From Chrysophaeum taylorii (Eukaryota; Sar; Pelagophyceae; Pelagomonadales; Pelagomonadaceae): a stretch of DNA of 64,000 bases. Under the pieces are notes generated by a model. The model made no database searches. It saw nothing but the letters and a program-made list of their open reading frames with translations, and was not told the origin of the DNA. The DNA lies in the NCBI GenBank assembly GCA_029834535.1, contig JAQMWT010000019.1, positions 1 through 64,000 on the forward strand. The letters are read 5' to 3'. The number at the start of each line of letters is the position of its first letter. The first letter of the stretch is position 1. Both the position numbers and the translations under genes were made by a program. Positions 21,675 to 33,963 of this stretch are shown one piece after another.

Positions 21675-23790
21675 ATGGCAGAACACGCAGCACGAGACGC
21701 ACCCAAGGCGATCACAGGTGCGGATATATTGAAGCTCGGAGCTCCTGTAGTTGAGTTTCTTAACGAAGGAAATCGATTTCAGCTTCAGACTCGCAAGGTA
21801 TCCTTGCAAATCAAGCACATTAAGCAATTGTTACGGTCCAGTCATGCCGATGCCTTCCTCGAGTACGACTCGTACGAAGCATATACTCGGTCATGCAAGG
21901 ACTAAGAGATCCTCCGGAATCAAGTTCTCGATCGCGTTTTCCTGGAATGGAAGACCGATAGGGCTGCTGATCTCCGTTTAGCTGTTGATGAATTGCCCCC
22001 TGAGTATCGGGAATGGCATTTCACCAACGAAGCTTTCCCCCACTTACCTGATGCATAAGTCGCTCAGCTAGCTACTGTCTGTTACGACTATGAAGTCAAG
22101 GCATTACGTCCTGAAATCAATGCCCGTTTCTTAGAAGAGGGACGAATCTTAAATCGCGCGCACCCGAAGGCATTAGCTTTCGACACCCGTGTTCGTTAGC
22201 TGCTGACTGGCACACTTATCAGAACACGTATGCTACATTCTTGCATACTTACTTCAATCTTGAAAGTGTTGGAAAACCAGCACCTGCGGCCTGGCCCGCC
22301 ATCAATGAGGTATATAACAAAAGTTATTTACCCAACAATGCTCGAACCATTATGCTCATCGCCTTTAGTCACTACGAGTCTGTTACGACTACTGATGTGT
22401 CCTATTTGAAGCAGCAATTTAACTCTGTTGTTTATAATCCTAACTGGTATGTCCATGTATTTATCGAAGCCGTCCTAGCATTTAGGCAAATCTCTTACCT
22501 ATTTAACCAGGAAGAGACTGACCTTCAATTCGACTTTGGCACTCTTTGTAGAAAAAATATATGAAGAGATACATCGGCATTGTGCCGATAATACCAGCAA
22601 CAATCGTTACTATCGTGGTTGGGTAGATTGGTGTTATATGTATGAAACCCGATCTTCATCTCGGCCTGTGCCAGAAGCTGAACGATTGTGTCACCCTACC
22701 AACCCTAGCTACATTTTATAATACGCATTAGACCTATACAATGTAGTATCAAATGGGTCGAACAAAAGACGCTTAGAACGCCCTGTTTCTTGCAAACCCA
22801 ATGTCGAAGGTTTATCATCTCAACCAAAGCCAAAGTTACTACTTACAAACACTCTGGCCTCAGCAGAGAAAAGTCTGACTCAAGCTGCTAACACACTCGC
22901 CTTCATCACTTCGTCCCAACCTGGTACATCTTCCACGTTTAATGCTAGACGCTTGCGTAACTCTAATGATGCTCGTCAGCCTTTCTCTCGCAGCGATTTA
23001 TCGTATTATCGTTCTGGTGATTCTTACGTCACCAAGACAACTACTGGACAGTCCCATGACCGTCCAATTTACCCCCGCACTTTTGACAGGTCCTCTCGGT
23101 CTAACATGAAATTATTAGACCGAACAAACCACACCTTAAACACACTGCGAGAACAGTGTAGTGAACTTACGAAGCATGTGACAGATAATGATACCACGGC
23201 TCAGCTACAACAGAATATCAACAAGTTATTTGAGACTCTATTACAATCAGCTGACATTCTGTCAACGACATATACTGAGGACAACAGTAGTTTACTTCGT
23301 CTAAACGAACAGCTCATGTTTGCAGAAGACATCATTTGTGATGTAGACGTTCATCTATCCTCGACCGAAAAGTCGTTAAACTACGTGGAGCCACAACACC
23401 ATACTGTTGTTACTGCTCCCACCCCAAAGGCAACTCCTCCTACTACAAACACACAGGGTAATCCTTCCAATACCGTGCCTAACATCTTTGCCGCTTCCGC
23501 CATCTCGGCTTTACCACCAGCATTATTGTCCTCGCTATCTTCACAGGTCCAATCTGCCCTCAACATACCATCACAAGCCGAAGCCAACAGGGATGCCGAT
23601 CGTACTTCGCTATCGTCATTTGATGAAAAGCACGGCATGGCTGATGAGGCTGACGAACCATCACCACCTGTTCAACCGATTATTATTCCAACGAATCTGT
23701 TATTGCTGGAGAGCTTCTTCACAGCCAGCCTCTCCACTACTTGCCCACATTCGGAAAACGCCTTCCTCACCAACTACATGAAGGTAAACA
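21675..23790 (+). pseudogene. A gag, decayed
   Basis: First in-frame ATG of the region at 21675 (MAEHAARDAPKAI). Stops at about 21905, 22060 and 22200 and several shifts break it. The best surviving part is 22953-23822, with a long amphipathic helical stretch (LLDRTNHTLNTLREQCSEL, about 23105-23165) typical of coiled coil. Near its end (23363-23383) lies the first copy of the T-x-x-S-L-N-Y motif, taken as the gag/protease boundary. No CCHC knuckle found. Confidence 0.7.
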
Positions 23791-24438
23791 GTGTCCCTCC
23801 ACTTTGCTCTTCTATATTTTGACTCTTGTGCTACCATCTCGTTGATGTCCACTTATGTTTTTGCAATACCCAATCATATAATTCCACTGGACTCCAAATA
23901 CGCACCGATTGTTATTCAGACGGTTACAGGACAACAACGTGCTTCACACATGATGTTAACACGCAACATTGTTGTTCCCCTACCAGATCATCCACAAGTT
24001 GGTTATGTTAAGATCGACTTCGCTTTATGTCTTCAGCCAGTGCATGACCGACATCTCGCTATCCTGAGCATGCTCGAGTGGAACCAGACGAACCTGACCA
24101 CTGTGTTCAATGATCGAGCTGAGCCAAAGCTCAGCGCTGTCACGAGCCGCATAGACAAAGATGTACGTATACCCATACACTATGTAGCAGCTAATTTACC
24201 TGCTCTCCCTTGTCTCACTTACAACATCGCGCGCGACAAGCGGCTCGAACTTCGTTCTCTCGCATTTCCCCTCAAGCGATACCATGAAAACAGGGATCTG
24301 CTGGCATACTACAACTACCTACTCCAAAGAGTTTTACCAGATCGCCCGTGGATTCGCCCTTTGGTTCCCAATATTCGGAAACAGAACAAATTAGTTCAGC
24401 AAAATACGCAGCCACTAACTTGACCACTTTCACGCCTA
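23791..24438 (+). pseudogene. A aspartic protease
   Basis: Open frame to 24423 with LLYFDSCATISLM near its start, equivalent to the D-[ST]-G-A catalytic motif but with Cys for Gly. It overlaps the gag frame by about 30 bases. Positioned directly before the methyltransferase-like region, as in B and G. Confidence 0.65.
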
Positions 24439-26344
24439 GTGTTTCTCTCACAAGAGTCCAATCTCCGCAAACCCTCTGTCATGTTACTTTGTTCTGGTTT
24501 GTCAACTCCGGCGTTCCTGTCTCAAGCCACTAATGACTTAGGCTTAAATATCAATGTAAAAGTTGTTGTTGAGTCTGAAGATACGCTTGTTCGTATGTTA
24601 CGCCACCGTTTTCGTACTGTAGTATTATTTGAATCTCTCCCCGCCTTTATTAACCACCTTCACCTAATCTCACCAGATGAAAGGCGCACATTCTATTGTG
24701 ATATGATTGAGCTCACTCCTCCCTGCACAAACAGGAATTTACTAAAACAGCATAAGACAGAAGACTTACACAGCCTGCTGGGCGATTCTCTTTTCGACAG
24801 CATGTTGTCTGTCATCAAGCTACCCCAGCCCTTGGTACTACTGGCGGAGATGACGCCTCCACAGAAGTACTGTCATCAAGACCACATCACAGTGGCCAAC
24901 CTTATCCATACTACACTTATTACTGTGTCGATGTTGTTTATAGGTTCCCGACCTACCTCTGTGGCGACTACCAATCTAGAGAAAGATGGATATGCATCGC
25001 ACGCAGATATTCTACTGGACCAATTAAATTATTGTCGCGGCCTATCCTCCATCCACGCCCCTTCCTAAAGATCGTGGATGATCTACAAGCTATTCCCAAG
25101 CGACTTTGGCTATCTATACACGTATCCAAAGACTGGATCCGGGTGTTCCCCGATCCTCCTTATATTCCCGTTCCTAAAGCGTTTGCACCTTACTCTCGCA
25201 CAGGTTCTGCTCAGCTTACTATGGCTGACCTTGAATCCCTCAATATGTTACTGCTTCGCCTTCACTCACAACAGGCTCACGAGCAACGTACTCACTCTGT
25301 TCAATCCGAGTGTACTTATCATCAGTTGTGCTTTAAACGCCCCTCTATGGAGCCGCTGCCCAATGCAACGTACCCTATACACGCCAAGGTTTTTACAATC
25401 CTCTATAACTTGTTTGCCAGCTTACGCACTAACTCACCCACTCCTGTGTCCTATTACATAACCGTTTTCGAAACTAACCAACCGTCACACAGGTTGTTAC
25501 TTACAACCTCATCAACATCACACGACTCCTACTTCTTAACTGGTGGCCACCATTCCGACGGCAACCTCACCATAGAGAACGCCACCACCAAATATCAGAG
25601 TTCCATCGACGCTTTTCGAAGCACGTATACGTTCACTACTTCCGACATCCCCCGCGACCGGGACAGGTCCATATATTTGGAGCCGTTTGTGGGTTACTTG
25701 TGGATAGTCCAAGCCCTTCCCCAAGTTGGCTCCGCTGCCACCTATGGCACCGCCATACAAAAACTTTTGTCCAGATGCTCTCTTGTGAGGCCTGGCTGCC
25801 TTACCTACAAGGCCACCGACAACTCTTTCGACTACAAGGACTCTCATTTTGCTCTTGAAGACCACCACTTATCTCATAGTCGCTATATAGGGTACCTTCG
25901 AGGAAGTGACCGCAAACTCGGCTCTAAAATCCACTCCATGCATGCTCCATTGCCCACCGTCCGAGGGTACGCCAATATCATCTTGCTCGACCCTCGCAAC
26001 GGGAAATTACGCTACCCCACTCGACCGGAGTTGATTCGTGCTAACAACCACACCAAACAACAGGAATCTTTCCTCTCTACGTCTCTACGCCATGACCTTT
26101 GCTGTGACATGCTCAGCAATGCTCTGCCTGCCGGTACGTACAGCACTCTGTACAAGCACCTTTCGCTCCTCGTTGCAGATATTAAATCCCTTATGTTGGA
26201 CCCTACCTTCCAACATACTGCTGCCGTGACGAAGAAATCCTATGTATCCAATTTCATGACCGTCGATCGAGCTTCCACCACGTGCAGCACAGATACCTTG
26301 TCTTTGGCACCATCGTTTATGATGTCTATTTCCAGCAACTGCTT
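24439..26344 (+). pseudogene. A C5-methyltransferase-like domain
   Basis: Two overlapping frames (24439-25068, then 25032 on) hold the motifs in order. I: SVMLLCSGLSTPAFLSQAT. II: VKVVVESEDTLVRM. IV: IELTPPCTNRN, with the candidate catalytic Cys at 24724-24726. VI: VLLAEMT, with Glu at 24847-24849, 41 residues later (38 in HhaI). VIII region: MLFIGSRPTSVATTN. A long target-recognition-like stretch follows. IX: LRYPTRPELIRANNH. X: MLSNALPAGTYSTLYKHL. The frame break near 25060 makes this copy inactive. More diverged than the B and G versions, so an inactive relative is possible, but motif order and spacing argue for the fold. Confidence 0.75.
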
Positions 26345-28513
26345 GACCGAAATGTCGTTAAACTATATATCTTCGTCCTACGAAGATACTCTCGCTCCTC
26401 GCGATGATGAGGATGCACCTCCAAGTGACCCTGCTGCGCACCAGGATGACGACGCACCGCCTCCCCCTGCCTTGGACACCGAACTCAAGTTCGATGTTCG
26501 GCGCAAACGTCATATTCCCGCTCATCCCATTTCTCGTAAGTCCTTCGCACACGGATCTACCGAATATCTCAATGCCAAAGAACGTGCCAATCGCTTCCAC
26601 CGGGTGCACCACTGCCCCGACAACGTCGCTGCCAAGGCCCCCAACGTACTTGCTCGCCCTGGATTCTCTGCTTCTGACATACCATATCGCGACTTATGCA
26701 CCGACTGCATCGCACACAACAAGCGCCACCCGCACAAGCATTTCAATGCGACCAAGCCTTCTTTTGAGCAAACTCACAAAGCCGGCGAAGTCTGGGCGTG
26801 CGACGGCGGCTATGTGACCATCCCATCCGAATGGGGAGGCTTCACACATATCATCGCCTTCAAGGAACTCATTTCCAAATTTCTCTTGGTGTACTTTGCA
26901 CGCACCACCAACGCCACGGAGTTCACTCAAGCTCTGGATTTTGTGTATGACTTTTGTCGTACACAACTCAACGTGCACATGCGCACCCTCTACTCCGATG
27001 CCTTTAAGCCCTACTTTAGCCAGCACATTACCTCCCCGTACCGCGTCGATAAGGGCATTCAACTCATCGCCTTCCCGCGCGGTACATGCACCACTTTAAC
27101 TTTGAAGTTGAGTCCGCCATCGGTTTCATCGCCTCCGCCTCCTCAACTCGCCTTCGTTCTCTCCTTAATGCTCACTATCAAGGCGCCAAGATCGTGGAAC
27201 CAGCCATAATGTTCCCGTGGACGGTGATACACGCCGTTCAAAGCTACAACCTTCTATCGAACGCCACGCTCGAGCGCATTCATCATGCTATCCTGAGTCC
27301 GCAACAGCTACTCTACAACCGACTCAACACTCCCCAACATGATACGCTCAAGATTTTTGGCGCTGAATGTTGCCTTCTATTGGAGCCCCATGAACACCAC
27401 AAGTGGGAACCGTGCCGCCGCAAATATTTATATCACTGTTGCGCCAACGCGCAAAACCCGCTCGTCTCCCCTCGCGTCGACCATCTCGCTGACGTCGTCC
27501 TCAACCCTGAAAACGGACAAATTCGTGTTTCGTCCAAGCTGCAATTCCTCTACATGCTTCAGCATCCTACTCCTGATCCTGAACTTGCTCCTCCGCATCA
27601 TGCTCCTCCCGCGCCTTTCTCGCTCACACCCCACACCGCTATCCCATACCATGTCACTCAGAGGGGGACACGGACTCCTCATCCTCAGAGGGGGCACTCC
27701 CCACCTCCTTCAGTTCCTTCTTCGTCCCCTACTCCTGCCTCTTCTCCCTCTTCTAACACTCTCGCCGACAATTCTGGCTCTATGTCACCGCCGCCCTTGC
27801 TTCCTTCTTACAAAAAACCTTTTTGCACAAGATGACCTCATTCTTGTCCCAGGTTCCAAACAGCCCAACACCCGCAAGGCCACTTCTATGAAAACTACCC
27901 AAGCCCGGTTACAAGCGTCTACTATTGGTGCTTACAAAGCCGCTGGTGGCAAACTCGCCGATTTCCGCTGGGATCTTCGCCACCACTTTCTTACGTTCAA
28001 GTCTCCCGCCCTCTCCGCCCTTCATCTCAGTGGTGGTATCCTCTGGTCTGCTATCTGCTCAGAGGGGGAACATGCGTTGTTAGCTCGTCTTCTTCTCCCG
28101 TTGTGCACTGACTTACTTGCCCGCTACCCGCACGTCGATGGTTACTTCGCCCACGCCAAGTGCGCATCCAGCATCCCAGCTGCGACCTTTTTAACTGCTG
28201 ATGGTTCACCTGCGTGCCCCATTCCTCAGCCCCTTTTATCTGCGTTCACTGAACACGCTGCTGCCATTGGCACTTCTTCCTTACAATATGCACTTACGTA
28301 CCTGGCGCCGACCAGCTTTATTGATCACAACTCCTCCGAGTTTGGCGCTACTTCTGCATCTCTGGCTGACTTTGAGGAATACCTTCTGGTCTCTACAGAG
28401 TATATCACCCAGGTCTTGCACACCGACCCTACTATCCATATTCAACTGGAATCTGCCCCTACTACTCCTACTGACGCTGTTTCCGCTTATCCCGAAGTTG
28501 CGCACACTGCCTC
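26345..28513 (+). pseudogene. A integrase
   Basis: Zinc-binding H…H…C-x2-C (HRVHH…LCTDCIAHN, about 26595-26720). The catalytic core follows: WACDGGY (26790), LYSDAFKPYF (26990), then after a frameshift near 27090 the Glu in EVESAIGF. Next comes the copia-typical segment LYNRLNTPQHDTLKIFGAE. A proline-rich acidic linker (27560-27830) precedes another shift. The domain is bounded by T-x-x-S-L-N-Y motifs at 26345 and 28514. Confidence 0.85.
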
Positions 28514-30440
28514 GACCGCAACGTCGCTAAACTATAATTCACCAGCCATTGTTGGTCCTGGCGAATATAAGGTCCAAGAAGCTGACGTTTCCATTGACGA
28601 ATATAAACTTAAGTGCCTCCACGGTTTGTCGCCTGAAAAACAGGCACGCCTACCTCAAGGCCATCGCCAAGGAACTCCACGACATTATCCGCTTTGGCTG
28701 CTTCAAACTTTCCTTACCCGACGGTGTCTCTCGTCCTATTGACAGCAAGATGGTGCTGAAGATTAAAACAGACTCTGCAGGCAAATACGTTAAGCACAAG
28801 GCTCGCCTCGTACTACGTGGCTTCCTAGCATCTCTTGGCGCCGATTTCTTTGGCACCTTCAGCCCCATGGCCACCATGACCGCAATCCGGGTACTACTAG
28901 CTATTGCAGCATACAAGCAATTGCCTGTCTACCATGCAGACGTCCCGAACGCCTTCGTTCAGTCTGACATTGATGCCAACGTATATGTTCAGCTACCAGA
29001 CGGCATCAAGCTTATCGACCCCGATGACGCTAAGTACAAGGGCCGACGTCTACCGAAACTGCTGAAGTCACTTTATGGACTTCGGCAATCACCATCTCTT
29101 TGGAACAAAGTGATCGACGGCTTCTTCCGTAGCCTTGGCTACAAACGCCTCCATTCGGACTCTTGCCTATATGCTCGAGTATCCGCACATGCTAAGTTCG
29201 TCGTATGCAGTCTGTCTGTAGACGACATTGTTGTTGTGTCCAATGATGACCCTCTTCGTACCGAGTTACAGGATGCTCTCAACAAACGGTATGCTGTAGA
29301 GCAGTTTGAACCTGTCCATACCCTCCTAGGCATGCGTGTGTGTCGCACATCTGACGGTTCCATTTCTCTGGACGTGCAAGCCAAGCTGGATGAACTCTTC
29401 ACTGATCACCCAGTCTTGCATCAACTGACCCCGCTTAAATATCCTATGTCATCGTCCTTCAAATATAAAGATGGCACTCCCAGCTCTGAAACATAGTTGT
29501 ACATCAATTCGCACTTTGCCACCCTCCTTGGCAAGCTGGTGTGTGTTCATGCAAGTTGCCTGCAGACCTGACTTCTCGCGAGCCTTGGGCAGATGTTCGC
29601 GTGGTATGCATGCACCCACGTATGTTCATGTCCAAATGCTAGAGCATTTGCTTCGCTACCTCAAGAAGCCGGATAACCGCTCACTTCGCCTCTGGTTCCA
29701 TCCTAAAGGTAATGCCATTGAAGCTCACCTTCGCACTGTCTCCGCTAATCGAATTGATCTATCCACTGTGGTCGACTACCAATCGCAGGATGTGTATACT
29801 GGACAGTTTGGCCCCTTAGTTGCCATGGTTGACGCTGACAACGCCCCTTCCTTAGCACAGGAAGATAGGAAATCTACCACCGGGTTTGTCTTCTATCTTT
29901 TCAACTGCCTTGTTGGTTGGAAAAGCAAATTTCGACCGATTGTCTCCTGCTCAACTCACGAAGCTGAGTTGATTGCCCTCAGTATTTGTGCGGATGAAGC
30001 TGTTTGGCTACGCAAGCTGCTGTTGGAACTCTCCTTTGTCGTCAACCCAACCTTCTACGTCAACAATGCTAATGGTGAGAACATCGCTGACCCTGTTGAC
30101 TTCGATGACAATGACAACCCAATTGCTGAAGATATGCCCTTCATCAGAAGCCTACCTCTATTGTCTGACAATGCTGCCGCTGTTCACACCTCTAATAACC
30201 CAGATGGGTCCTCTCGATCCAAGGCACTGTCGACCAGATGGTTTAAAATCCGTGAGTACATCTCGCTACAGAAAATACGAGTCCATCATGTTCCTGGCAA
30301 GCTGAACGTGGCGGGTGGTTTTACAAAACCACTTGCTGCTGAGTTCTCCACTTTCCGTTCTCCACTTTCCGTTCTCTACTCGGTATGCATCATGCTTCTG
30401 ACGACAAGCCTTTACAGAATTGAAGATGCCGAACTCTAGT
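28514..30440 (+). pseudogene. A reverse transcriptase and RNase H
   Basis: RT (28620-29495): SKMVLKIKTD, HKARLVLRGF, VYHADVPNAFVQSDI, LKSLYGLRQSPSLWN, and catalytic CSLSVDDIVVVSND near 29210. A frame change near 29480 leads to RNase H (29540-30340): MVDADNAP, CSTHEAELIALS, LLSDNAAAVH and HVPGKLNVAGGFTKPL. Apart from these shifts it is well preserved and typical of copia. Confidence 0.9.
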
Positions 30441-31388
30441 GACCGCAACGTCGTTAAACTAGCCCTGGCCCTACCTTCTTTTGCCACAAATTTGTTGTAC
30501 GCGTAGCGTCGCTCGTGCCTTTTTCTTGGCACTCCCGTGGCCGCGGCATCTCCCCAGTCGTTCGAAGGACAGTCCCGCGCTCGCTCTCCACGGCCGAACC
30601 TTCTCCCAGATTGTCGCAAAAGCGACAAACCATGATTGCTACTACTGCTACCTCACAGGCTGCTGTTGTTGCACCGACACCAGCCGAACATACCTTACCT
30701 CAATCGCTAACACTCCAGGACGGCCTCAGCGTCGATTATGCTCTGTTCGAGCGAGGAATCTCTCTCCTTGAGAACTTCCGTGTCCCTGTCACCCCATTTC
30801 TCTCTTCTTTTATGCGAGTGGAACTCACACTGACCTATGAGTCTACTGACTTTTCATTGTTTGTAGACCTGACCACATTCTTATCCATGCGCTTACCCAT
30901 TACTATACTTTGGGAAGCTGCTCCTGCTATTGCTTCTATCGGCTGCTACAGATGCCCCAAACGCGAACGTTTCATTTTGTCGCTTTCCTTTTTTTTACGC
31001 AGTGCCTCAATGATCGTGGACAACCGGACTTTCCTAGTCTCGACCACGTACAGTTCCAAGGCACAAGCACCTCGTGAACTCCCCACTGAAGTGCTGAGTC
31101 ACCTCAACACGGACGACCATAAGAAGAATGGTCACATCCCCATTATCACAACACCGACCAGTTTACTTGTGACTCGTGTTCGAACACAGAGTCGCACAGC
31201 TCAGGCTATACAAGCCATCCATTCAGCATTTGATTACTACTGTTGCTCGATCGCGTGTACAACATCTCGACGACACGCATCATCCTCTGATGATACAGAA
31301 CCGCTATCACTCCGGGATGTAATGTTCGGCCACACTTATGCTCAGGCAGAACATTAAGGCTTCCTGCACCCCTTTCTTTTTTAACGTT
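30441..31388 (+). pseudogene. A extra domain 1 beyond RNase H
   Basis: Open frame to 31357 with an ATG at 30632. The predicted protein (about 240 residues) has alternating hydrophobic and polar segments and several cysteines. I do not recognise it. It is flanked on both sides by the T-x-x-S-L-N-Y motif, suggesting it was once part of the polyprotein. I see no clear signal peptide or transmembrane helix pair, so I do not call it an envelope protein. Confidence 0.55.
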
Positions 31389-32192
31389 GACCGAAACGTC
31401 GTCAAACTACTCACACTCCACGCTAGACGCTACTCTGGAGATATCTTCGCCATCGTTACCTACGCCTTCTGCTTCGCTTGCTGATTTCGACGTCTTGTGC
31501 AAACAAGTCGACCAACTCCAGGAAACTCTTCGAATCTAGATTACCGAGGCTGCCGTTGCTTCAATCACCTCCCTGGAGAACCGGCTCTTCAATCCTACAG
31601 CCAACACCCACGTGTTACTTGTACACTGTACAAGATCACAGAGCTGTTGTCTCGCTTAACACTCACCGCTCATGACCAACATGCTACCAACCACTCCTCC
31701 CCGGACGATCACCTCCTTCATCTACGTGACAAGTTGCTCTCATGCTTCAGAGCATTCCGTCCGCTCTCATGTGAATCTGAAGACTCTTCTATCTTCGTTC
31801 GCCAAGTCCAACCTTTTTTTTTGGAAAACCAACTGGACACCTTTCAACTAGATTCTCTGTCGCCATCCATACTGAATGCTCTACTTGCACTCACCCTTCT
31901 CTTGGCACCACATCATTCAGCTATTGGTGTTCACCACCTTACAGCAGAAGCTGACGATGAATGATGATCCTAACACACAGTCTGTTGTATCTGTGTTTCT
32001 GAATGTTCAGTTCAAAAAAGGGTCAAATCGACTCTCAGCTCCACCAAGTCCAAGTCCAAGTCCTAAGACCCTTATATACTCTTGATGCCTCGTATGTGAC
32101 CTCTGTGACCATCAAGACTGTATTCCCTCCTTTTTCTTCATAATCATCTTTCTCAAGCGATGCTATACAGTCGCACCTTGCGCTTAAGACAT
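31389..32192 (+). pseudogene. A extra domain 2 (coiled-coil tail) and 3' untranslated region
   Basis: After the fifth motif the frame reads a Ser/Thr/Pro-rich stretch and then a helical segment (FDVLCKQVDQLQETLRI) ending at a TAG. A2 has the intact-looking counterpart at 61008-61210, with TENAELRSDL-type heptads. Later frames (31497-31964) are fragmentary. The purine run CTCGAGGGGG at 32193-32202 is the polypurine tract. Confidence 0.5.
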
Positions 32193-32202
32193 CTCGAGGG
32201 GG

Positions 32203-32515
32203 TGCAGAGAAATCTGCTGCCTCTTACCCTTATCCGTCCGTCGAGAACGTGATCTCTTCCTTACCCTCTCCTTCCTTTCTACACGATCAAATAGTCCTAT
32301 GATTTGTGCTTACGCTCATCATCATGGTCTAGCGCGTCCCGAGGTATTTAGCACTATACACTTTACCTTTCTCGTGTAGTTCTAGATGCCGCCTGTCGTG
32401 TTCTGAGGATATAGGGAACATACCTTTCCATTCCCCGAATTAAATACTTCCAGACGTTCATGATGAGACGGGATGGTTTCCCAGGTGACTTACCACTGCT
32501 TGCTAATCCTCTGCA
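32203..32515 (+). repeat. A 3' LTR
   Basis: 313 bp partner of 20839-21152; followed by the duplicated target CAGGG (32516-32520). Confidence 0.95.
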
Positions 32516-33954
32516 CAGGGTTGTGCATACCCTTGTAGCATTTGTTGCACAGAGTGGTGATATCTGGGCGACATGTGACAGACAAGTAAATACTAGTGCC
32601 ACAGTAGTGAGGAAAGTGCTTGCGTAGTATTTCCAAAGTGGGAGCCAAGTCGGAGAGAAGCTTAGCAAAAGGTTTTTGAGTGAGAATGTCCGAGTAGGGG
32701 ACGTCAGTAGTATCGAGGTTGAGTTTATGCTCGGCGAGCATCTTGTTTATCTTCGCGGCTACATTCATAGTGAGATGACCAGCGGAGACGTTGTGGTGTA
32801 CATCAATACCAAGGAAGGATCGGATGTTATCATGCCATGTACCATTGCCATATTCCTTATCCAGAGCGGCGCGTAGAGACGTGATTTTGGCTGTGTTGGC
32901 ACCAGTGATCAATAGGTCATCGACAGAGACGGATAGAAGACCCCATCTGTTGATAGATCGATCCCAACTGATATAGAGGCAAGTATCGACTTGTGAGCGT
33001 TCGAACTCGTGTTGTCGAAGAAACGAGTCGAGCTTAATGTTCCACAACAAAGCCGACTGTTTGAGACCATATTTAGCCTTGACGAGTCGGAGAGCCAACT
33101 TGGACTCTGGGTGGTTTTTCTGTATCTGCCGGATAAGGTTGTGCGAGACACGTGTTCCTCGAGATAAGTCTATCCATACCGGGCGATCGAGTGGCGATTG
33201 GATGAATGCCTGAGGAATGTCTGCGTGCGCGACCGGGAGCCTGTGCTCCACAGCGACTGAAATCTCTATTCCCGAAACTTATTAGAGGGTTCTTCTTTCC
33301 TTCATTCACGATTTCTTCATCATATTGCGCTGAGTATTTATTCCTCGCGGTCGGTGAAGACTTGGCATAAAAGTCAATGCCGACACGTGCCAAGAAACCT
33401 CGGGCAACTATACGAGATTTATAGCGGTCTGGGGTGCCGTCAGCAAAATACTCGATCTTCAGCACGAGTTTCGTCGAGATAGACGAACGGTCTGGCGGTA
33501 AAGGTTCGAGCTTAAAGACGCCGCTGGAGCACAAGCCATCAGTTTCTTTGCGAGTCGAAGCGATATGCTTGAGCTTGTCTTCTTCGCTGTGTCCTTTGAG
33601 TTCGACAATCTTCTCGGGTTCATAGACAATATCTTCAGCAGTCACGAGTTGTAACACGACATGGTCGATGTGCTGCAAGTCATAGTCCATGACTTCTTGG
33701 AGAATGTCTTGGTTCGGATCACTTTGACTTAGAAAGAGGTGTCCGAGTTCGCCAGAATCATGCATGAAGGCATGTCTGTGACGAGAAGCTAAGTGGTAGT
33801 GCTGATGCGCTGAGATGTCCCATAAGAGAGAGGAGCTCATACAACAGAATTCTTGGTTCCATTGACGCGCATAGTACTCTGCCAGTGACAGTTCGTCGTG
33901 GCACACATAGTTCTCGAGAACAGAGCTGTCGTTGTCCAGGTGGTCGACCAACAC
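32516..33954 (-). pseudogene. B reverse transcriptase
   Basis: Minus strand. STKLVLKIEYFADG and KSRIVARGFLARVGIDFY (RT start) are at about 33480-33380. An odd 80-90 bp segment with no RT similarity lies at about 33260-33345. RT resumes at 33251 with LPVAHADIPQAFIQS, KAKYGLKQSALLWN and catalytic SVSVDDLLITG. Cut by A inside the CRPDITTLCNKCYKGMHNP segment. Confidence 0.85.
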
Positions 33955-33963
33955 AGATGAGTG

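Larger units (their letters stand above)
23363..31409 (+). repeat. Five dispersed copies of a 21-bp motif at A polyprotein domain boundaries
   Basis: GACCGnAACGTCGTTAAACTA-like sequence at 23363-23383, 26345-26365, 28514-28534, 30441-30461 and 31389-31409; a sixth copy is in the A2 part at 60987-61007. In the coding frame each encodes T-x-x-S-[LS]-N-Y; the fourth has TAG in place of the Tyr codon. Each copy falls between two recognisable domains. Candidate processing sites for the element's protease. Confidence 0.75.
20839..32515 (+). mobile_element. A: Ty1/copia retrotransposon with methyltransferase-like domain and extra 3' domains
   Basis: 11.7 kb element between LTRs 20839-21152 and 32203-32515 (about 11 differences, roughly 3.5%), with TSD CAGGG. 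LTR ends TGCAGAG...CTCTGCA. Order: gag, protease, methyltransferase-like, integrase, RT, RNase H, two further domains. That is copia order with one extra domain before integrase and more beyond RNase H. At over 11 kb it is about twice a typical copia element. Frameshifts and stops are scattered through it. Confidence 0.95.

Noticed and set aside
30515-31357. Envelope gene in copia A
   Set aside because: Position after RNase H fits, but I see no clear signal peptide, transmembrane anchor or cleavage site; left as unknown domain.
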